DNA from: Flavobacterium reichenbachii
GTDB lineage: Bacteria > Bacteroidota > Bacteroidia > Flavobacteriales > Flavobacteriaceae
NCBI RefSeq assembly: GCF_002217435.1
Contig: NZ_MUHF01000008.1
Coordinates: forward strand, 58,168-122,167
DNA length: 64,000 nucleotides
Reading direction: 5' to 3'
Each line of letters opens with the position of its first letter. Position 1 is the first letter of the stretch. Below are positions 40,636 to 50,686 of the stretch, piece after piece. Below the pieces are notes generated by a model. That model was not told the origin of the DNA. It did not search any database and saw nothing but the letters and a program-made list of their open reading frames with translations. The position numbers and the translations under genes are program-made.

Positions 40636-43446
40636 ATGTATACTAAAAAAACTATCATTATTGGGATTATGGCCTTGTCTTTTCAAGGCGCATTTTCTCA
40701 ATTTAAAACCAACATTCCGCTGGATAAAAACGTGACGACCGGAAAATTAAAAAACGGACTTACGTATTATATTCTGCATAATGAAGAACCCAAAGACAGA
40801 GCCAGTTTTTACTTTGTTCAAAACGTTGGTGCCATTCTAGAAGATGACAACCAAAACGGATTGGCACATTTTCTGGAACACATGGCTTTTAACGGAACAG
40901 AACATTTTAAAGGAAAAGGAATCATTAAAATGCTGGAAAAAAACGGAGTAAGTTTTGGTAAAGATATCAACGCTTATACTGCTCAGGATGAAACTGTTTA
41001 CAATATCAGCACTGTTCCGGCTACCAACCAAAAACTAATTGATTCTACGCTTTGGGTTTTACACGACTGGTCTGGCTCTTTATCTTTGACAGATGCCGAA
41101 ATTGATGCTGAAAGAGGCGTAATCAGAGAAGAATGGAGAACCCGCAGAACAAGTGGTTTTCGTTTAAAAATGCAGACGGATCCAGTTCTCTATAAAGGTT
41201 CAAAATACAGTAAACGCGACGTTATTGGTGATTTAAATATCATCAATAACTTCAAATATCCTGAATTGCGAAACTATTATAAAAAATGGTACAGACCAGA
41301 TTTACAAGCTGTAATTATTGTTGGTGATATTGATGTTAAAGTAATGGAACAAAAAGTCAAAGCTATATTTTCTGGTATTCCTTTGGCAAAAAAAGTTGCT
41401 GCGAGAACCTATACCGAGATTCCAAAACATGATGAATTGTATTTTGGAACTGCCTCTGATAAAGAAGCTTCTTCCACCTCAATTACATTGCAATATGTTC
41501 TGGATGAACCTTTGTTAAAAGACAGCATCGTTACGCGCAAAAATGTAATGAACTCTTTTTATACCAGTATTTTAAACAATCGTTTTAAAGAATTAATACT
41601 AAAAAATCAAGGTCTGGCATTAAATTTAAAAACCTATTTCGAACCCATTTCAAGATTAAATACTTCGTTTAATATTTCGGCTTTAGCCAAAAAAGGAAAA
41701 ACAATCGAAGCTTTTGAAGAAGCCTACACAGAAGCGGAACGTTTGAAGCGTTTTGGCGCTGCACAAGCCGAATTAGACCGAACCAAAAAGCTTTTCATCA
41801 GTTCATACGATGATTTTATCAGCAACAAAGATAAAGTTCTTAATGACAGCTGGGCAGATAAACTGACGAACTACTTTTTGAAAGCAAAACCCTTTCTTGC
41901 CCCACAAGAAGATTATAATTTAATTGTTGGTATTATAAAAAACATCACTTTAGAGGAGTTAAACGCTTACGCGAAAACCATTCAAAAGCCAACAAATCAA
42001 GTAGTTTTGGTTACAGGTTCAGATCAGGACAAAAATAATTTTCCAACAAAAGAAGCGGTTGTTAGTGTAATGAAAAAAGTCGAAAACATGACTTTAGAAC
42101 CTTACACAAAAAAAGAAAACAATGCGCCTTTGATAGATAAAGACTTAAAACCTGCTGCGATTAAAAAAACATTTGAAGTCGCTGGAATAAAAGATGCAAA
42201 AGGTTATATTTTAGAAAATGATGCTAAGATAATTGTGCTTCCTACAACCTATTCTCAGGATCAGATTGTATTTTCTGCTTTTTCAAAAGGTGGTAAATCG
42301 CTGCTAAAAACAGAAGATTTGGCTTCTGCCGAAATTACAACTACAATTGCAAGATCCTCAGGTTTAGGGAATTTTGACAATATTGGTTTAAAAGAAAAAC
42401 TGACAGGAAAAGTAGCGTCTGCTGTTCCTTTTATTGGCGAAAATACACAAGGTTTTCAGGGAAGTTCTAACAAAGCCGATTTAGAAACGATGCTGCAATT
42501 GGTTTATCTTTCTTTTGAAGCGCCTCGTTTTGATTCTAATATTTTTAATATTCTAAAAGAGCAATATAAAAATCGCTTAGAAACCATTAAAAAAGACAAT
42601 GGAAGTGCTTTTAAAGATTCTATAGATTTAGCCAGTTCAAATCATAATCCGAGAACTTTTATATTCAACGAAAAATTTCTTGAAACAATTGATCTGAAAA
42701 AAGCAGAAAGTATTTATCGTGACCGCATTAAAAATGCGTCTGATTTTACTTTTATTTTCGTTGGAAATATTCCAGAATCAGCATTAGAATTGATTCAGAA
42801 ATACATCGGAAATATAAAATCAAATCCAGCTTTAAAAGAGAATTTCGTCGATCATAATATCGAACCTAAAAAAGGAAAAACGGCAGTTCATTTTAAACGT
42901 CCAATGGAAGTTGCAAAATCAACTGTTTATTTGAGTTTGACTGGAAAAGTAGAATATACAAAAGAGAATGCACTGCAAATGTACATGATCGGAGAAATAT
43001 TGTCTAAACGTTTTTTACAGACTATTCGAGAAGAAGAAGGCGGCAGTTACGGCGTAAATGTAGGCGGTAATCTGGAATTGATTCCGAAACCTTCTTTTAA
43101 ACTTGCATTGACTTTTGACTGTAATCCTGAAAAACAGGAAAAATTAATGCAGATTGTCTGGAAAGAAATCAATGACTTAAAAACGAATCCTGTTAATGCA
43201 AATGATTTAGAAGACATTAAAAAAGCACTTCTTAAAAACAGAGAAGAATCGCTTAAAACCAATTCTTTTTGGAACAGCACAATTTACAATAACAGCTTAA
43301 ATCAGATTCCGTTTTTGCAGGATGAAGAATATAAAAACTTAATTTCTAAAATTAATCAGAAAACTATTCAGCAGTTTAGTAAGCACGTTTTGGATAGTTC
43401 TAGTAGTGTCGAAGTTATTATGAGCCCTGAAAATACAGGAAAGTAA
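40636..43446 (+). CDS. M16-family (insulinase/pitrilysin) metallopeptidase, exported
   Basis: 936 residues with a signal peptide (1-21, ending AFSQ). The inverted zinc motif H-x-x-E-H is in HFLEHMAFNGTEHF (about 81-94), and the third ligand Glu lies in the stretch ERGVIREEW about 75 residues further. A second, inactive M16 half follows (about 500-930), as in full-length pitrilysins. These enzymes cleave unfolded peptides and small proteins, and act in the periplasm when exported. It is the last gene of the SusC-SusD-ABC run, 11 bases after the permease gene, and is probably co-transcribed. Confidence 0.93.
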   Translation: MYTKKTIIIGIMALSFQGAFSQFKTNIPLDKNVTTGKLKNGLTYYILHNEEPKDRASFYFVQNVGAILEDDNQNGLAHFLEHMAFNGTEHFKGKGIIKMLEKNGVSFGKDINAYTAQDETVYNISTVPATNQKLIDSTLWVLHDWSGSLSLTDAEIDAERGVIREEWRTRRTSGFRLKMQTDPVLYKGSKYSKRDVIGDLNIINNFKYPELRNYYKKWYRPDLQAVIIVGDIDVKVMEQKVKAIFSGIPLAKKVAARTYTEIPKHDELYFGTASDKEASSTSITLQYVLDEPLLKDSIVTRKNVMNSFYTSILNNRFKELILKNQGLALNLKTYFEPISRLNTSFNISALAKKGKTIEAFEEAYTEAERLKRFGAAQAELDRTKKLFISSYDDFISNKDKVLNDSWADKLTNYFLKAKPFLAPQEDYNLIVGIIKNITLEELNAYAKTIQKPTNQVVLVTGSDQDKNNFPTKEAVVSVMKKVENMTLEPYTKKENNAPLIDKDLKPAAIKKTFEVAGIKDAKGYILENDAKIIVLPTTYSQDQIVFSAFSKGGKSLLKTEDLASAEITTTIARSSGLGNFDNIGLKEKLTGKVASAVPFIGENTQGFQGSSNKADLETMLQLVYLSFEAPRFDSNIFNILKEQYKNRLETIKKDNGSAFKDSIDLASSNHNPRTFIFNEKFLETIDLKKAESIYRDRIKNASDFTFIFVGNIPESALELIQKYIGNIKSNPALKENFVDHNIEPKKGKTAVHFKRPMEVAKSTVYLSLTGKVEYTKENALQMYMIGEILSKRFLQTIREEEGGSYGVNVGGNLELIPKPSFKLALTFDCNPEKQEKLMQIVWKEINDLKTNPVNANDLEDIKKALLKNREESLKTNSFWNSTIYNNSLNQIPFLQDEEYKNLISKINQKTIQQFSKHVLDSSSSVEVIMSPENTGK

Positions 43447-43484
43447 GAACTTTAGAATACATTTTTTTTATTTTATTAGTCATT

Positions 43485-43512
43485 AAAGGTTGTCTTTGCC
43501 AAGACAGCCTTT
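43485..43512 (+). terminator. Terminator after the M16 peptidase gene
   Basis: AAAGGtTGTCTT at 43485-43496 pairs with AAGACAgCCTTT at 43501-43512 around TGCC, with a run of T after the stem. It lies 39 bases past the stop of the peptidase gene. Confidence 0.85.
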
Positions 43513-43626
43513 TTTGTTTTCAAAAAACAGTATGAAATCTCGTTTTTATAAATCATAACAAGCTAATTTAAAAATCATTAACTAAAAAAACAACGTGTAA
43601 TTCAGTAAGTGACTTTCATCAAAGAA

Positions 43627-43654
43627 AGGCTGCTTCACAAATAGGAAGCAGCCT
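43627..43654 (-). terminator. Terminator after the HEIGH peptidase gene
   Basis: AGGCTGCTTC and GAAGCAGCCT form a 10-bp perfect stem with an 8-base loop. Read on the minus strand it is followed by TTTCTTT, 38 bases after the stop of the minus-strand gene at 43692. Confidence 0.8.
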
Positions 43655-43691
43655 CTTATTATATTTTGTAAAGAGAACTCTAATTCAACTT

Positions 43692-44522
43692 CTAGTATAA
43701 ATAATTTAGAGCTGTAACATCATTTCCATTAAAAGCTCCTGTCTCGCTAGAACTGAAACATGCTCTCATGTAAGAAGTTGCATCATATCCTGAAGGTGTT
43801 CCCGGAATAAGAACTGCTCCAACACCAGCTGTGCCTTCATTTGAATTCTGTCCGCAACTTTGACGGCTGAACCAGTCTGTATGACGTAAACCAATACAGT
43901 GGCCTATCTCGTGTGCTGCTACGTGCGCATTTACACCTGTTGAATAACTATCTAATCCAGAATATAGTGTAACTGAATTATAAGGTGCCCCTCCAGAAGG
44001 GAAACCTGCTACTCCGCCGGCAGAACCAGTCTGTCTTCTTACAACAATGTTTGCACCAGAAGTACTTGAACTAAAGGTTAGTGTAAAGTTAATAGACAAT
44101 CCTAAATTATTGTATCTATTTATTGCCGCCTGCAATCCAGCGCGCATATTTGTAGATAAAGCTGTTGTACCAGTTCCTGTTAATCCAACAACTCTTATAG
44201 TTCTTGGAGCAGATACCAGATTAGTGGTACGGTATTGTTCTGTAGTAATACCTCCGTGAAGATCCATTTTGTTTAATTGATCTTGCGTAATGATGATATC
44301 TCCTTCTATCAGGAAAGCATCCTCAACGGTACCATCTAAGTTAGTATTCTTAATCACCTGAACATCTGTTGTATTAAGTGAAAGAGCACTGATTTTATTT
44401 AACACCTCTGGTGTTACTTTAAGAGAAGCTTGATCTGCTTGATTTGACTCGTCTTCTTTGCTACAAGACAAAATTGTTAGCGCTATAAAGGACAAGGCTA
44501 AAATTGATTTAATTTTTTTCAT
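43692..44522 (-). CDS. M57-type (HEIGH motif) zinc metallopeptidase lipoprotein
   Basis: 276 residues, lipobox LSC at Cys20. The extended metzincin-type zinc motif HEIGHCIGLRHTD (about 205-217) is intact, with two zinc His, the catalytic Glu and the third His; this is the M57/protease B group of Bacteroidota. The preceding region (about 100-200) contains a beta-rich N-terminal part of the catalytic domain. No T9SS tail. It is a single-gene unit, convergent with the M16 gene. Substrate unknown; probably a surface or periplasmic lipoprotein. Confidence 0.9.
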   Translation of the reverse strand: MKKIKSILALSFIALTILSCSKEDESNQADQASLKVTPEVLNKISALSLNTTDVQVIKNTNLDGTVEDAFLIEGDIIITQDQLNKMDLHGGITTEQYRTTNLVSAPRTIRVVGLTGTGTTALSTNMRAGLQAAINRYNNLGLSINFTLTFSSSTSGANIVVRRQTGSAGGVAGFPSGGAPYNSVTLYSGLDSYSTGVNAHVAAHEIGHCIGLRHTDWFSRQSCGQNSNEGTAGVGAVLIPGTPSGYDATSYMRACFSSSETGAFNGNDVTALNYLY

Positions 44523-45077
44523 AATAGGTTTTTTTCGGTTATTAAAATAAGTTGATAAATAGGGGTCTTTACAAAATATTAATAATATTTGTAATCAAAT
44601 TTAGATAATTTTAATCTTAAAATAACTACAAGACAGTTATTTAACATTTTTTCTTACATTATTTTTTGTGATTTTTTAATAATATAAATCTGATTATTAA
44701 CGCAAGCCCAGTAAAATCAATAACTGAATACAAATCAGGTTGTTATGTGAAATATTTATAATTTTAATGCATTATAGTGCTTAAAAAGTTCCAAAACGAC
44801 GTTTTTGCGGTTTTTTATAACATTTAAATAGAATAAAATGACAAAAAAGAATATTACTCGTACAGATTTTAAAATTCAATAATATAAAAACTCATAAAAT
44901 TTTTACAAATATTTTAATAACTTTGAAATACCTGCAAAAGAAAAATATTTCAATTAGAAATAATTACCACGAATTTCATCTTTTGCGTTATCTAAATTAA
45001 AATGTGACAAACAGCTGCAACAGTCAATTTTTGCACTACTAATAAGAATGTTATAATTGCCCTAACCTCTATAGTAA
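44523..45077. other. 555-base divergent intergenic region
   Basis: Highly AT-rich. It separates the minus-strand HEIGH peptidase from the plus-strand subtilase. I found no plausible reading frame, terminator stem or RNA gene in it; it should carry the promoters of both genes. Confidence 0.5.
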
Positions 45078-47792
45078 ATGAAGACACAAATTACATTTCT
45101 ACTTTTTATGATAACTACAATCAGTTTTTCACAAAGTTCTGAAAGATGGAAACAGTACATAAAAAAGGAAAAAGAAAGAAAATTTGAGAAATACTACTTT
45201 ACATCTTTAGAAAATGCACATCAAAATAAATACAAGGTTGTAAAAAAACTGGACAGTACTTTTTGTATTGTTGAAAAGGAAGGTTTAACCTCTAGTACGT
45301 CTTTAGAAAAAATTGTCCTGGTTAATAATTTATGGAAATTACCCTTAAATTTTTCAAATCATAAAGAAGACAAACAGTATATAATAGCTACCGATACTCT
45401 CAACAGGTTAATTGCGGACTTGAAATCAATAAACATTTCTGACATCAAAATACTGGATAATCATCTTGTAGTCATAAAAAGTGATTCCCAAAAAATCATT
45501 GATCATATTATAGTTTTGAACAGTGTCACTTCTATCTCGCAGGAATCGCTGCAGCCAAAAAGTGAATCAAAAATAATTGATCAAAATTTTAGTATCAATT
45601 ATATTAATAAAGCCAATGCTGATTTTCCTCTTTTAACAGGCGAAAATGAAATTGCAGCCATCAAAGATGATTTTTTTGATGTAAATGATATTGATCTGCT
45701 AAACAAGCACATTCCTTCGCCAACACAATCTTCTATTGTAGCGAGCCACGCAACTGCTATGGCAACTATAGTTTCTGGATTAGGAAATAGTTCTGTATTA
45801 GGAAAAGGAGTTGCTCAAAAAGCTAAAATACAATCGTCTGATTTTTTGAACATCTATCCTGATGAGATCGTAACTTTACAAGGTGCTTCTACTCAAAATC
45901 ATTCCTACGGCACTGTGATTGAGAACTTTTATGGTTCGCTCGCTAATGCCTATGACGCTCAATTATTCTTAAATACTAATTTGACTCATTGTTTTTCTTC
46001 TGGAAATAGCGGTCTTCAGGGTTATAAATCTATTACTGGTAATTTTAAACAATCCAAAAACAGCATCGCAGTGGGATGTGTTGACCAAAACGAGGTAATT
46101 CTACCGTTTTCTTCTAAAGGTCCGGCATACGACGGCCGAATAAAACCCGAGTTAGTTGCCTATAGCACACAAGGAACTTCAAACTCTACAGCATTGGCAA
46201 CGGGAATTATTACGCTTATGAAACAGCTTTATAAAACGACAAACAATACTCCTTTGACTAATGCGCTGACCAAAGCAATCTTAATAAACAGCGCTAAAGA
46301 TTTGGGCAATACAGGCCCGGATTACACTTATGGTTATGGGAATATCAATGCTGACAAAAGTTTAAAAACGATCAGCGAAAATAGAATTATATCGGGTAAT
46401 CTTGCATCTGGCCAGACCAATCTTCATGTTATTACGCTTCCGGAAAATGCGAAAAACTTAAAAATCACATTAGTTTGGAACGATTTGCCCGCTGCAATCA
46501 ACAGCAATATAAGTTTGGTAAATGATTTAGATCTGGAAGTTACTTCGGCTGACAACACTACTTTTTTACCGTGGATTCTTAATCCTGATACTCCTGAAGA
46601 ACAAGCTGTAAGAGGAAAAGATAAAATCAATACTATAGAGCAGGTGACTATAGAGAATCCTGCATCTGGATCTTACACGATCCATATTATTGGTTCTTAC
46701 GTCTCAAATGTATCTCAGGAATACAGCATTGCTTATGAATATGAATTGAAAAATCAATTTGAATGGAATTACCCTGTCAGCAATGATAATTTTCCTTATG
46801 ATGGTAAGAATACTTCACCTTTTAAATGGAATTCTTCATTTTCTAATATCCCCGGACAATTGTCTATTAGTTACAATAATGGACAGACTTGGGAAATTGT
46901 TGCGAATGATATCAATCTAGACAGCGAACAATTTACTTATGCGCCAGTGGAAAAAAAATTTTCAAAAGCAAAATTAAAAATGACGATTGACAATATCGAT
47001 TATATCTCTGACAGCTTTACAATTTCTTATGATTTGAATATCAATACGAGCTTAGTTTGTGACGGCACAACAGAAATTAACTGGGACAAACCTGCCGATG
47101 TCACTTCTTTTAATATTTATCAGCTGGCAGGAGATCATTTAGAATTTAAAGAACAAATAACAAACGCAAATTATACTTATGCAGATGGAAAAATTTACAC
47201 TGTTATTCCTGTATTCGACAATAGTGAAGGAATAAAAAGCGAATCAGCATTGCAGTATGCTCAAAATTCAAATTGTTATTTTGAACTGGCTTTGGCAGAA
47301 GTTTATGAAGAGAATAAAGTAAAGATTAGTGCGAGTCTATTCAGTTTATATAACATCAAAACAATTGAGTTAGTGAAAATAATAAATAATGGCGAATCTA
47401 TTATCAGCAGTACAAACGATATTAATTCAAAAACATTTTCTTTTTTAGATGAAGCGCCGTTAAAGGGAAGCAATAAATATAAAATAAATATAATTTTAGA
47501 AAGCAATAATGTCGTAAGTTCTCTAATTCTTAATACTAATTATTTAGGCGATGATTTGTTTTTTGTTCATCCTACTTTATTAAGAAAAAATGAGGAATTG
47601 AATATTGAAGCAAAAAAAGAAGAAAATGCTATTTTTTATTTGTACAACATCAGCGGACAAAATACTATTACTTCGCCTTTACTTTCTAAAACCAATAATA
47701 TCAATCTAAAAAATACTGCTTCAGGAATTTACATTTATAAAATAATTACAAGCTTAGGTGAAATTCAAACAGGAAAAATTGCGGTTTATTGA
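45078..47792 (+). CDS. T9SS-secreted S8 (subtilisin-like) serine peptidase
   Basis: 904 residues with a signal peptide (1-19, ISFSQ). The S8 triad is recognised as Asp in AAIKDDFFDVND (about 195-206), His in IVASHATAMATI (about 222-233) and Ser in GTSNSTALATGI (about 369-380). A beta-sandwich after the catalytic domain (about 445-560) is typical of S8 peptidases. The last about 80 residues, ending NLKNTASGIYIYKIITSLGE then IQTGKIAVY, form the type A C-terminal sorting domain for type IX secretion. It is probably a surface-attached or released protease, unlinked to the upstream M16 gene. Confidence 0.92.
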   Translation: MKTQITFLLFMITTISFSQSSERWKQYIKKEKERKFEKYYFTSLENAHQNKYKVVKKLDSTFCIVEKEGLTSSTSLEKIVLVNNLWKLPLNFSNHKEDKQYIIATDTLNRLIADLKSINISDIKILDNHLVVIKSDSQKIIDHIIVLNSVTSISQESLQPKSESKIIDQNFSINYINKANADFPLLTGENEIAAIKDDFFDVNDIDLLNKHIPSPTQSSIVASHATAMATIVSGLGNSSVLGKGVAQKAKIQSSDFLNIYPDEIVTLQGASTQNHSYGTVIENFYGSLANAYDAQLFLNTNLTHCFSSGNSGLQGYKSITGNFKQSKNSIAVGCVDQNEVILPFSSKGPAYDGRIKPELVAYSTQGTSNSTALATGIITLMKQLYKTTNNTPLTNALTKAILINSAKDLGNTGPDYTYGYGNINADKSLKTISENRIISGNLASGQTNLHVITLPENAKNLKITLVWNDLPAAINSNISLVNDLDLEVTSADNTTFLPWILNPDTPEEQAVRGKDKINTIEQVTIENPASGSYTIHIIGSYVSNVSQEYSIAYEYELKNQFEWNYPVSNDNFPYDGKNTSPFKWNSSFSNIPGQLSISYNNGQTWEIVANDINLDSEQFTYAPVEKKFSKAKLKMTIDNIDYISDSFTISYDLNINTSLVCDGTTEINWDKPADVTSFNIYQLAGDHLEFKEQITNANYTYADGKIYTVIPVFDNSEGIKSESALQYAQNSNCYFELALAEVYEENKVKISASLFSLYNIKTIELVKIINNGESIISSTNDINSKTFSFLDEAPLKGSNKYKINIILESNNVVSSLILNTNYLGDDLFFVHPTLLRKNEELNIEAKKEENAIFYLYNISGQNTITSPLLSKTNNINLKNTASGIYIYKIITSLGEIQTGKIAVY

Positions 47793-48127
47793 TCAATTGT
47801 TGTATTAATTTTCAATTATTTTATTTCTAACATCAACAAAAAATCTCAAATTCAGAGTGAGAGCGACAACTTCTTTTGCTTAATTTTTATCGATATTCTA
47901 AAGTGATTCTCCAAACTAATCTGAGGCCGTTTTTGAGTACTTCTATTTTTATGCTTTGTAAATAAAAAGTCTTATTACAACATTTTTTTAACTTTTGGCA
48001 GTCACAGAATAAATAATATATATTTAAGTTTACACGAAAAATTAACCTACAAAAACGAAAAGATTTTTAATATCGTTTTCAAATTAATTTTTACCAACTA
48101 AAACCATATAACTATTTATCAGCCAAA
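47793..48127. other. 335-base intergenic region
   Basis: AT-rich, between the subtilase and the desaturase genes. No coding frame or clear terminator was identified. Confidence 0.5.
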
Positions 48128-48982
48128 ATGAAAAACAAATTACTAATCATCGAAGAGCTTGCTATTGAGAAAAAACTTCGAAAAAAACCTTTATTAATTC
48201 CTCTCTTCACACTTTTTTTTTCCACGCTTTTATTAATTGCAATTTGGTATTGCATGAGTTTATATGAAAAAGGCTTCTTATGGGCATTTATTCCAGCAGC
48301 TTTTTGCACCCATTCTTTTTTAATACTCACTGTTCATGACGGCTCACATAAAACAATAACAAAAACTAAATTTGATCGCTTTATTGTAAATTTTTCTTCA
48401 GCTTTAGTCTTTTTACCGTTCTATGGTGAACATTACAGAAAATATCATTTAATTCATCATGGTTATACAAATACAGATTTAGATCCGCTTGCTTCTCCAA
48501 AGTCACAAAAAATATATCAAAAAAATCGCTTTTTATATATCTTTTTAGAATCAGTTCCTGTATTATATACATTCTATTTAATTTTTGATTTTAACAAAAG
48601 AGAAAGTACTCAAAAGGTAAACAATACACTAAAAATCAATAAAATATACTTTGCTTTATCTATTTGTATTAGTGTAATTTGGTTTTTTATTATTGATCCG
48701 CCGATTTATTTTGTTTTGCTTACACTTTTATTCTTAAACATTATTTCTGCAGTAAGAAGCTGGTGTGAACATATGGGAACTTCTCTGGAACATAAAACAA
48801 ACACTTATTGGTTTCCCATGGGATTTGGTATTGGTAATCATCATATACATCATGAACATCCAAATTTGTCCTGGCTTACGTTGACAATTGGCTTACTAAA
48901 ACGCGAAAAAAATTCTAATCCTATAAAAACGTTAAAAGGCATTTTCTTTGATAAAGCATTTACTTTTTATAAAATAAAATAA
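48128..48982 (+). CDS. Fatty acid desaturase-family membrane enzyme
   Basis: 284 residues with four or more membrane segments (for example about 22-45, 52-66, 170-190). The three His boxes of membrane di-iron desaturases/hydroxylases are present: HDGSHK (about 61-66), HYRKYHLIHHGYTN (about 98-111) and NHHIHHEHP (about 238-246). Length and boxes fit either a fatty acid desaturase or a carotenoid ketolase/hydroxylase; substrate is open. It needs electrons from ferredoxin or cytochrome b5-type donors not encoded nearby. It stands alone with its own promoter region. Confidence 0.9.
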   Translation: MKNKLLIIEELAIEKKLRKKPLLIPLFTLFFSTLLLIAIWYCMSLYEKGFLWAFIPAAFCTHSFLILTVHDGSHKTITKTKFDRFIVNFSSALVFLPFYGEHYRKYHLIHHGYTNTDLDPLASPKSQKIYQKNRFLYIFLESVPVLYTFYLIFDFNKRESTQKVNNTLKINKIYFALSICISVIWFFIIDPPIYFVLLTLLFLNIISAVRSWCEHMGTSLEHKTNTYWFPMGFGIGNHHIHHEHPNLSWLTLTIGLLKREKNSNPIKTLKGIFFDKAFTFYKIK

Positions 48983-49116
48983 AAGACTCTCTCCCCTGCT
49001 GTCTCTGATTTTCTGGCATTGCAAACAAATATCATTAAAAACGAAAAAAGATTCGTAAAGTCAGAGACTTTTACGCATCTTTTTATGAGGGAATACTCTT
49101 TAATCACTGGTATAAA

Positions 49117-49160
49117 AAGCCCGCGGAATCGAAGTGATTTCCGCAAGGCTTGCTTTTTTT
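49117..49160. terminator. Hairpin terminator between the desaturase and T9SS genes
   Basis: A stem formed by AAGC-C-GCGGAATC and GATTTCCGC-AAGGCTT (one bulge) is followed by seven or more T on the plus side and, in the other direction, by TTTTTA. It is located about 135 bases after the desaturase stop and 14 before the minus-strand stop, so it may terminate both. Confidence 0.75.
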
Positions 49161-49173
49161 TACTGTCAGAAGA

Positions 49174-50013
49174 TTAAAAAAGTATCTTCTTGGTTATTGT
49201 ACTTCCATTCTCTAATGTTGTTTTAATTAATAAAATTGGAGTGCCGGACTGAATACTGCTAATCTCAAACTGAGCGGTTCCGATTTTCTGCTTGCTGTAA
49301 ACCAGTTTTCCAGTAATATCGAAAACACTAACTTCTCTTAAAGAGCTGTGAGCCGATTGTAAAGTGATCGTTTTGTCTTTTGAACTCACAATTAAATCCT
49401 TCGAGTCCGGTTTAAATTTATCAACCCCTAGCTTTTCATCGGTATTGTATCTGATTACAAAACGATTGGTATAAGTACCAGTTGTGGTCGAAAAGGTATA
49501 AGCGCCATGTTTCAGGTTGTGGATAATACCAGTCTGATTGTCCTGCAAATAAATATCTGTGTTGGATAAATCGCCATCTGCATCATCAATGGATATCTTA
49601 AGATCGCCCTTTATATTGGATCTATATCCCAAAGGTATAGTGTCAGATGGATCAAATGGAACAGCACGTCCCTGAATAACTAGTTTTCTGTCTTCGTTAA
49701 TGCTGTAAAAATCTGCATATGTATTGGCACCTATTGTCACCGCATCATAATTATGATCCCATCCATTAGTTGCTCCAGCTACATAAGCTATCAGAATTTG
49801 TTTAAAAAGTCCCTCATCATTTGTCAAATTAAGCCATACGCGGTGTCTATCTTGTTCGGCTTCTAAATAGGATTTTGAAAACGGACTAGCAAGCTTAAAA
49901 GTGTAAAAGTGGCTGCGTACTGGTGCGGGTGCACACTGAACATTCATTGGATTAAACAAAAGAATCCATAAAATGGTATAAAAAAATATTGGTGAAACGA
50001 AAAGTTTTTTCAT
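49174..50013 (-). CDS. Small secreted protein with T9SS C-terminal sorting domain
   Basis: 279 residues with a signal peptide (about 1-27, NVQCA). The region about 36-185 (HFYTFKLASPFSKSYLEAEQ, ILIAYVAGATNGWDHNYDA, VIQGRAVPFDPSD) looks like the last beta-sandwich domain of large T9SS adhesins, here as a stand-alone protein. The final about 80 residues, with VFDITGKLVYSKQKIGTAQF and KTTLENGSTITKKILF, form the sorting domain. Function unknown; likely a surface adhesin fragment or small carrier. No partner gene is adjacent. Confidence 0.82.
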   Translation of the reverse strand: MKKLFVSPIFFYTILWILLFNPMNVQCAPAPVRSHFYTFKLASPFSKSYLEAEQDRHRVWLNLTNDEGLFKQILIAYVAGATNGWDHNYDAVTIGANTYADFYSINEDRKLVIQGRAVPFDPSDTIPLGYRSNIKGDLKISIDDADGDLSNTDIYLQDNQTGIIHNLKHGAYTFSTTTGTYTNRFVIRYNTDEKLGVDKFKPDSKDLIVSSKDKTITLQSAHSSLREVSVFDITGKLVYSKQKIGTAQFEISSIQSGTPILLIKTTLENGSTITKKILF

Positions 50014-50445
50014 TATTTAATGATTTAAAATTATTAAAGGTTTACGCGCCGGCGCTTGTTCTCTTTAAATTTTAAATAACATCAATAGAAAGACAGGGGC
50101 ATTATAAATGCCCTAAAAAACAAATAACATTATGGATATAATTATGAGTAGTTTTTTCCTATTGCTGATCTTTAAAATTTAAAAATTGCATTGGATCGGC
50201 TGAAGTAAAAAACATTTAATAGAGTGGCCATTCTCAACAAAACTTAAAATGCAGATGCCTTTTGCAAGGTATTACATCGGTGTTTTTTGCTTTTCAACGA
50301 TCAAATACTATATTAAGTTAAGAATTTATGTATAATTAAAAAAGATTTTTAAGAAGAAATAAACCGAATTTATACTGCTTTCAGATTAATCCATGCTAAC
50401 GATTTATTTTTAAATTATTCATTACGGTAAAGAATCTAAATGCTT

Positions 50446-50605
50446 AACACTTGGCTGAACTGGCGATATTAATAATTCAAAATCTCTTTTGTTAAAAATG
50501 TAATAACGATATAAAACAAAAAAACCACTCCGTTATGGAATGGCTTTTAGATTTTGATGCCGGCACTGATTGCAAAGCTGCGCTATACACATATCCGAGC
50601 GGTCG
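50446..50605. repeat. Rhs-zone repeat, copy R1
   Basis: About 160 bases matching R4 (56234-56405) with scattered differences: it begins AACACTTGGCTGAACTGGCG, includes the hairpin ACCACTCCGTTATGGAATGG (stem about GCCATTCC/GGAGTGGC in minus reading) and ends at GCGGTCGG. Copies R2 (53511-53611) and R3 (54667-54694) contain the second half or the hairpin alone. Confidence 0.8.
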
Positions 50606-50686
50606 GATTATAATAGATATAAAATGAAATTTAACAGCTTAGTGTAAAATCAGCTGTTTCGTAAAATGGATGTCAGTTGTAGTTTC

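Noticed and set aside
48112..48330. 72-codon minus-strand frame
   Set aside because: Antisense to the start of the desaturase gene, which has all three His boxes.
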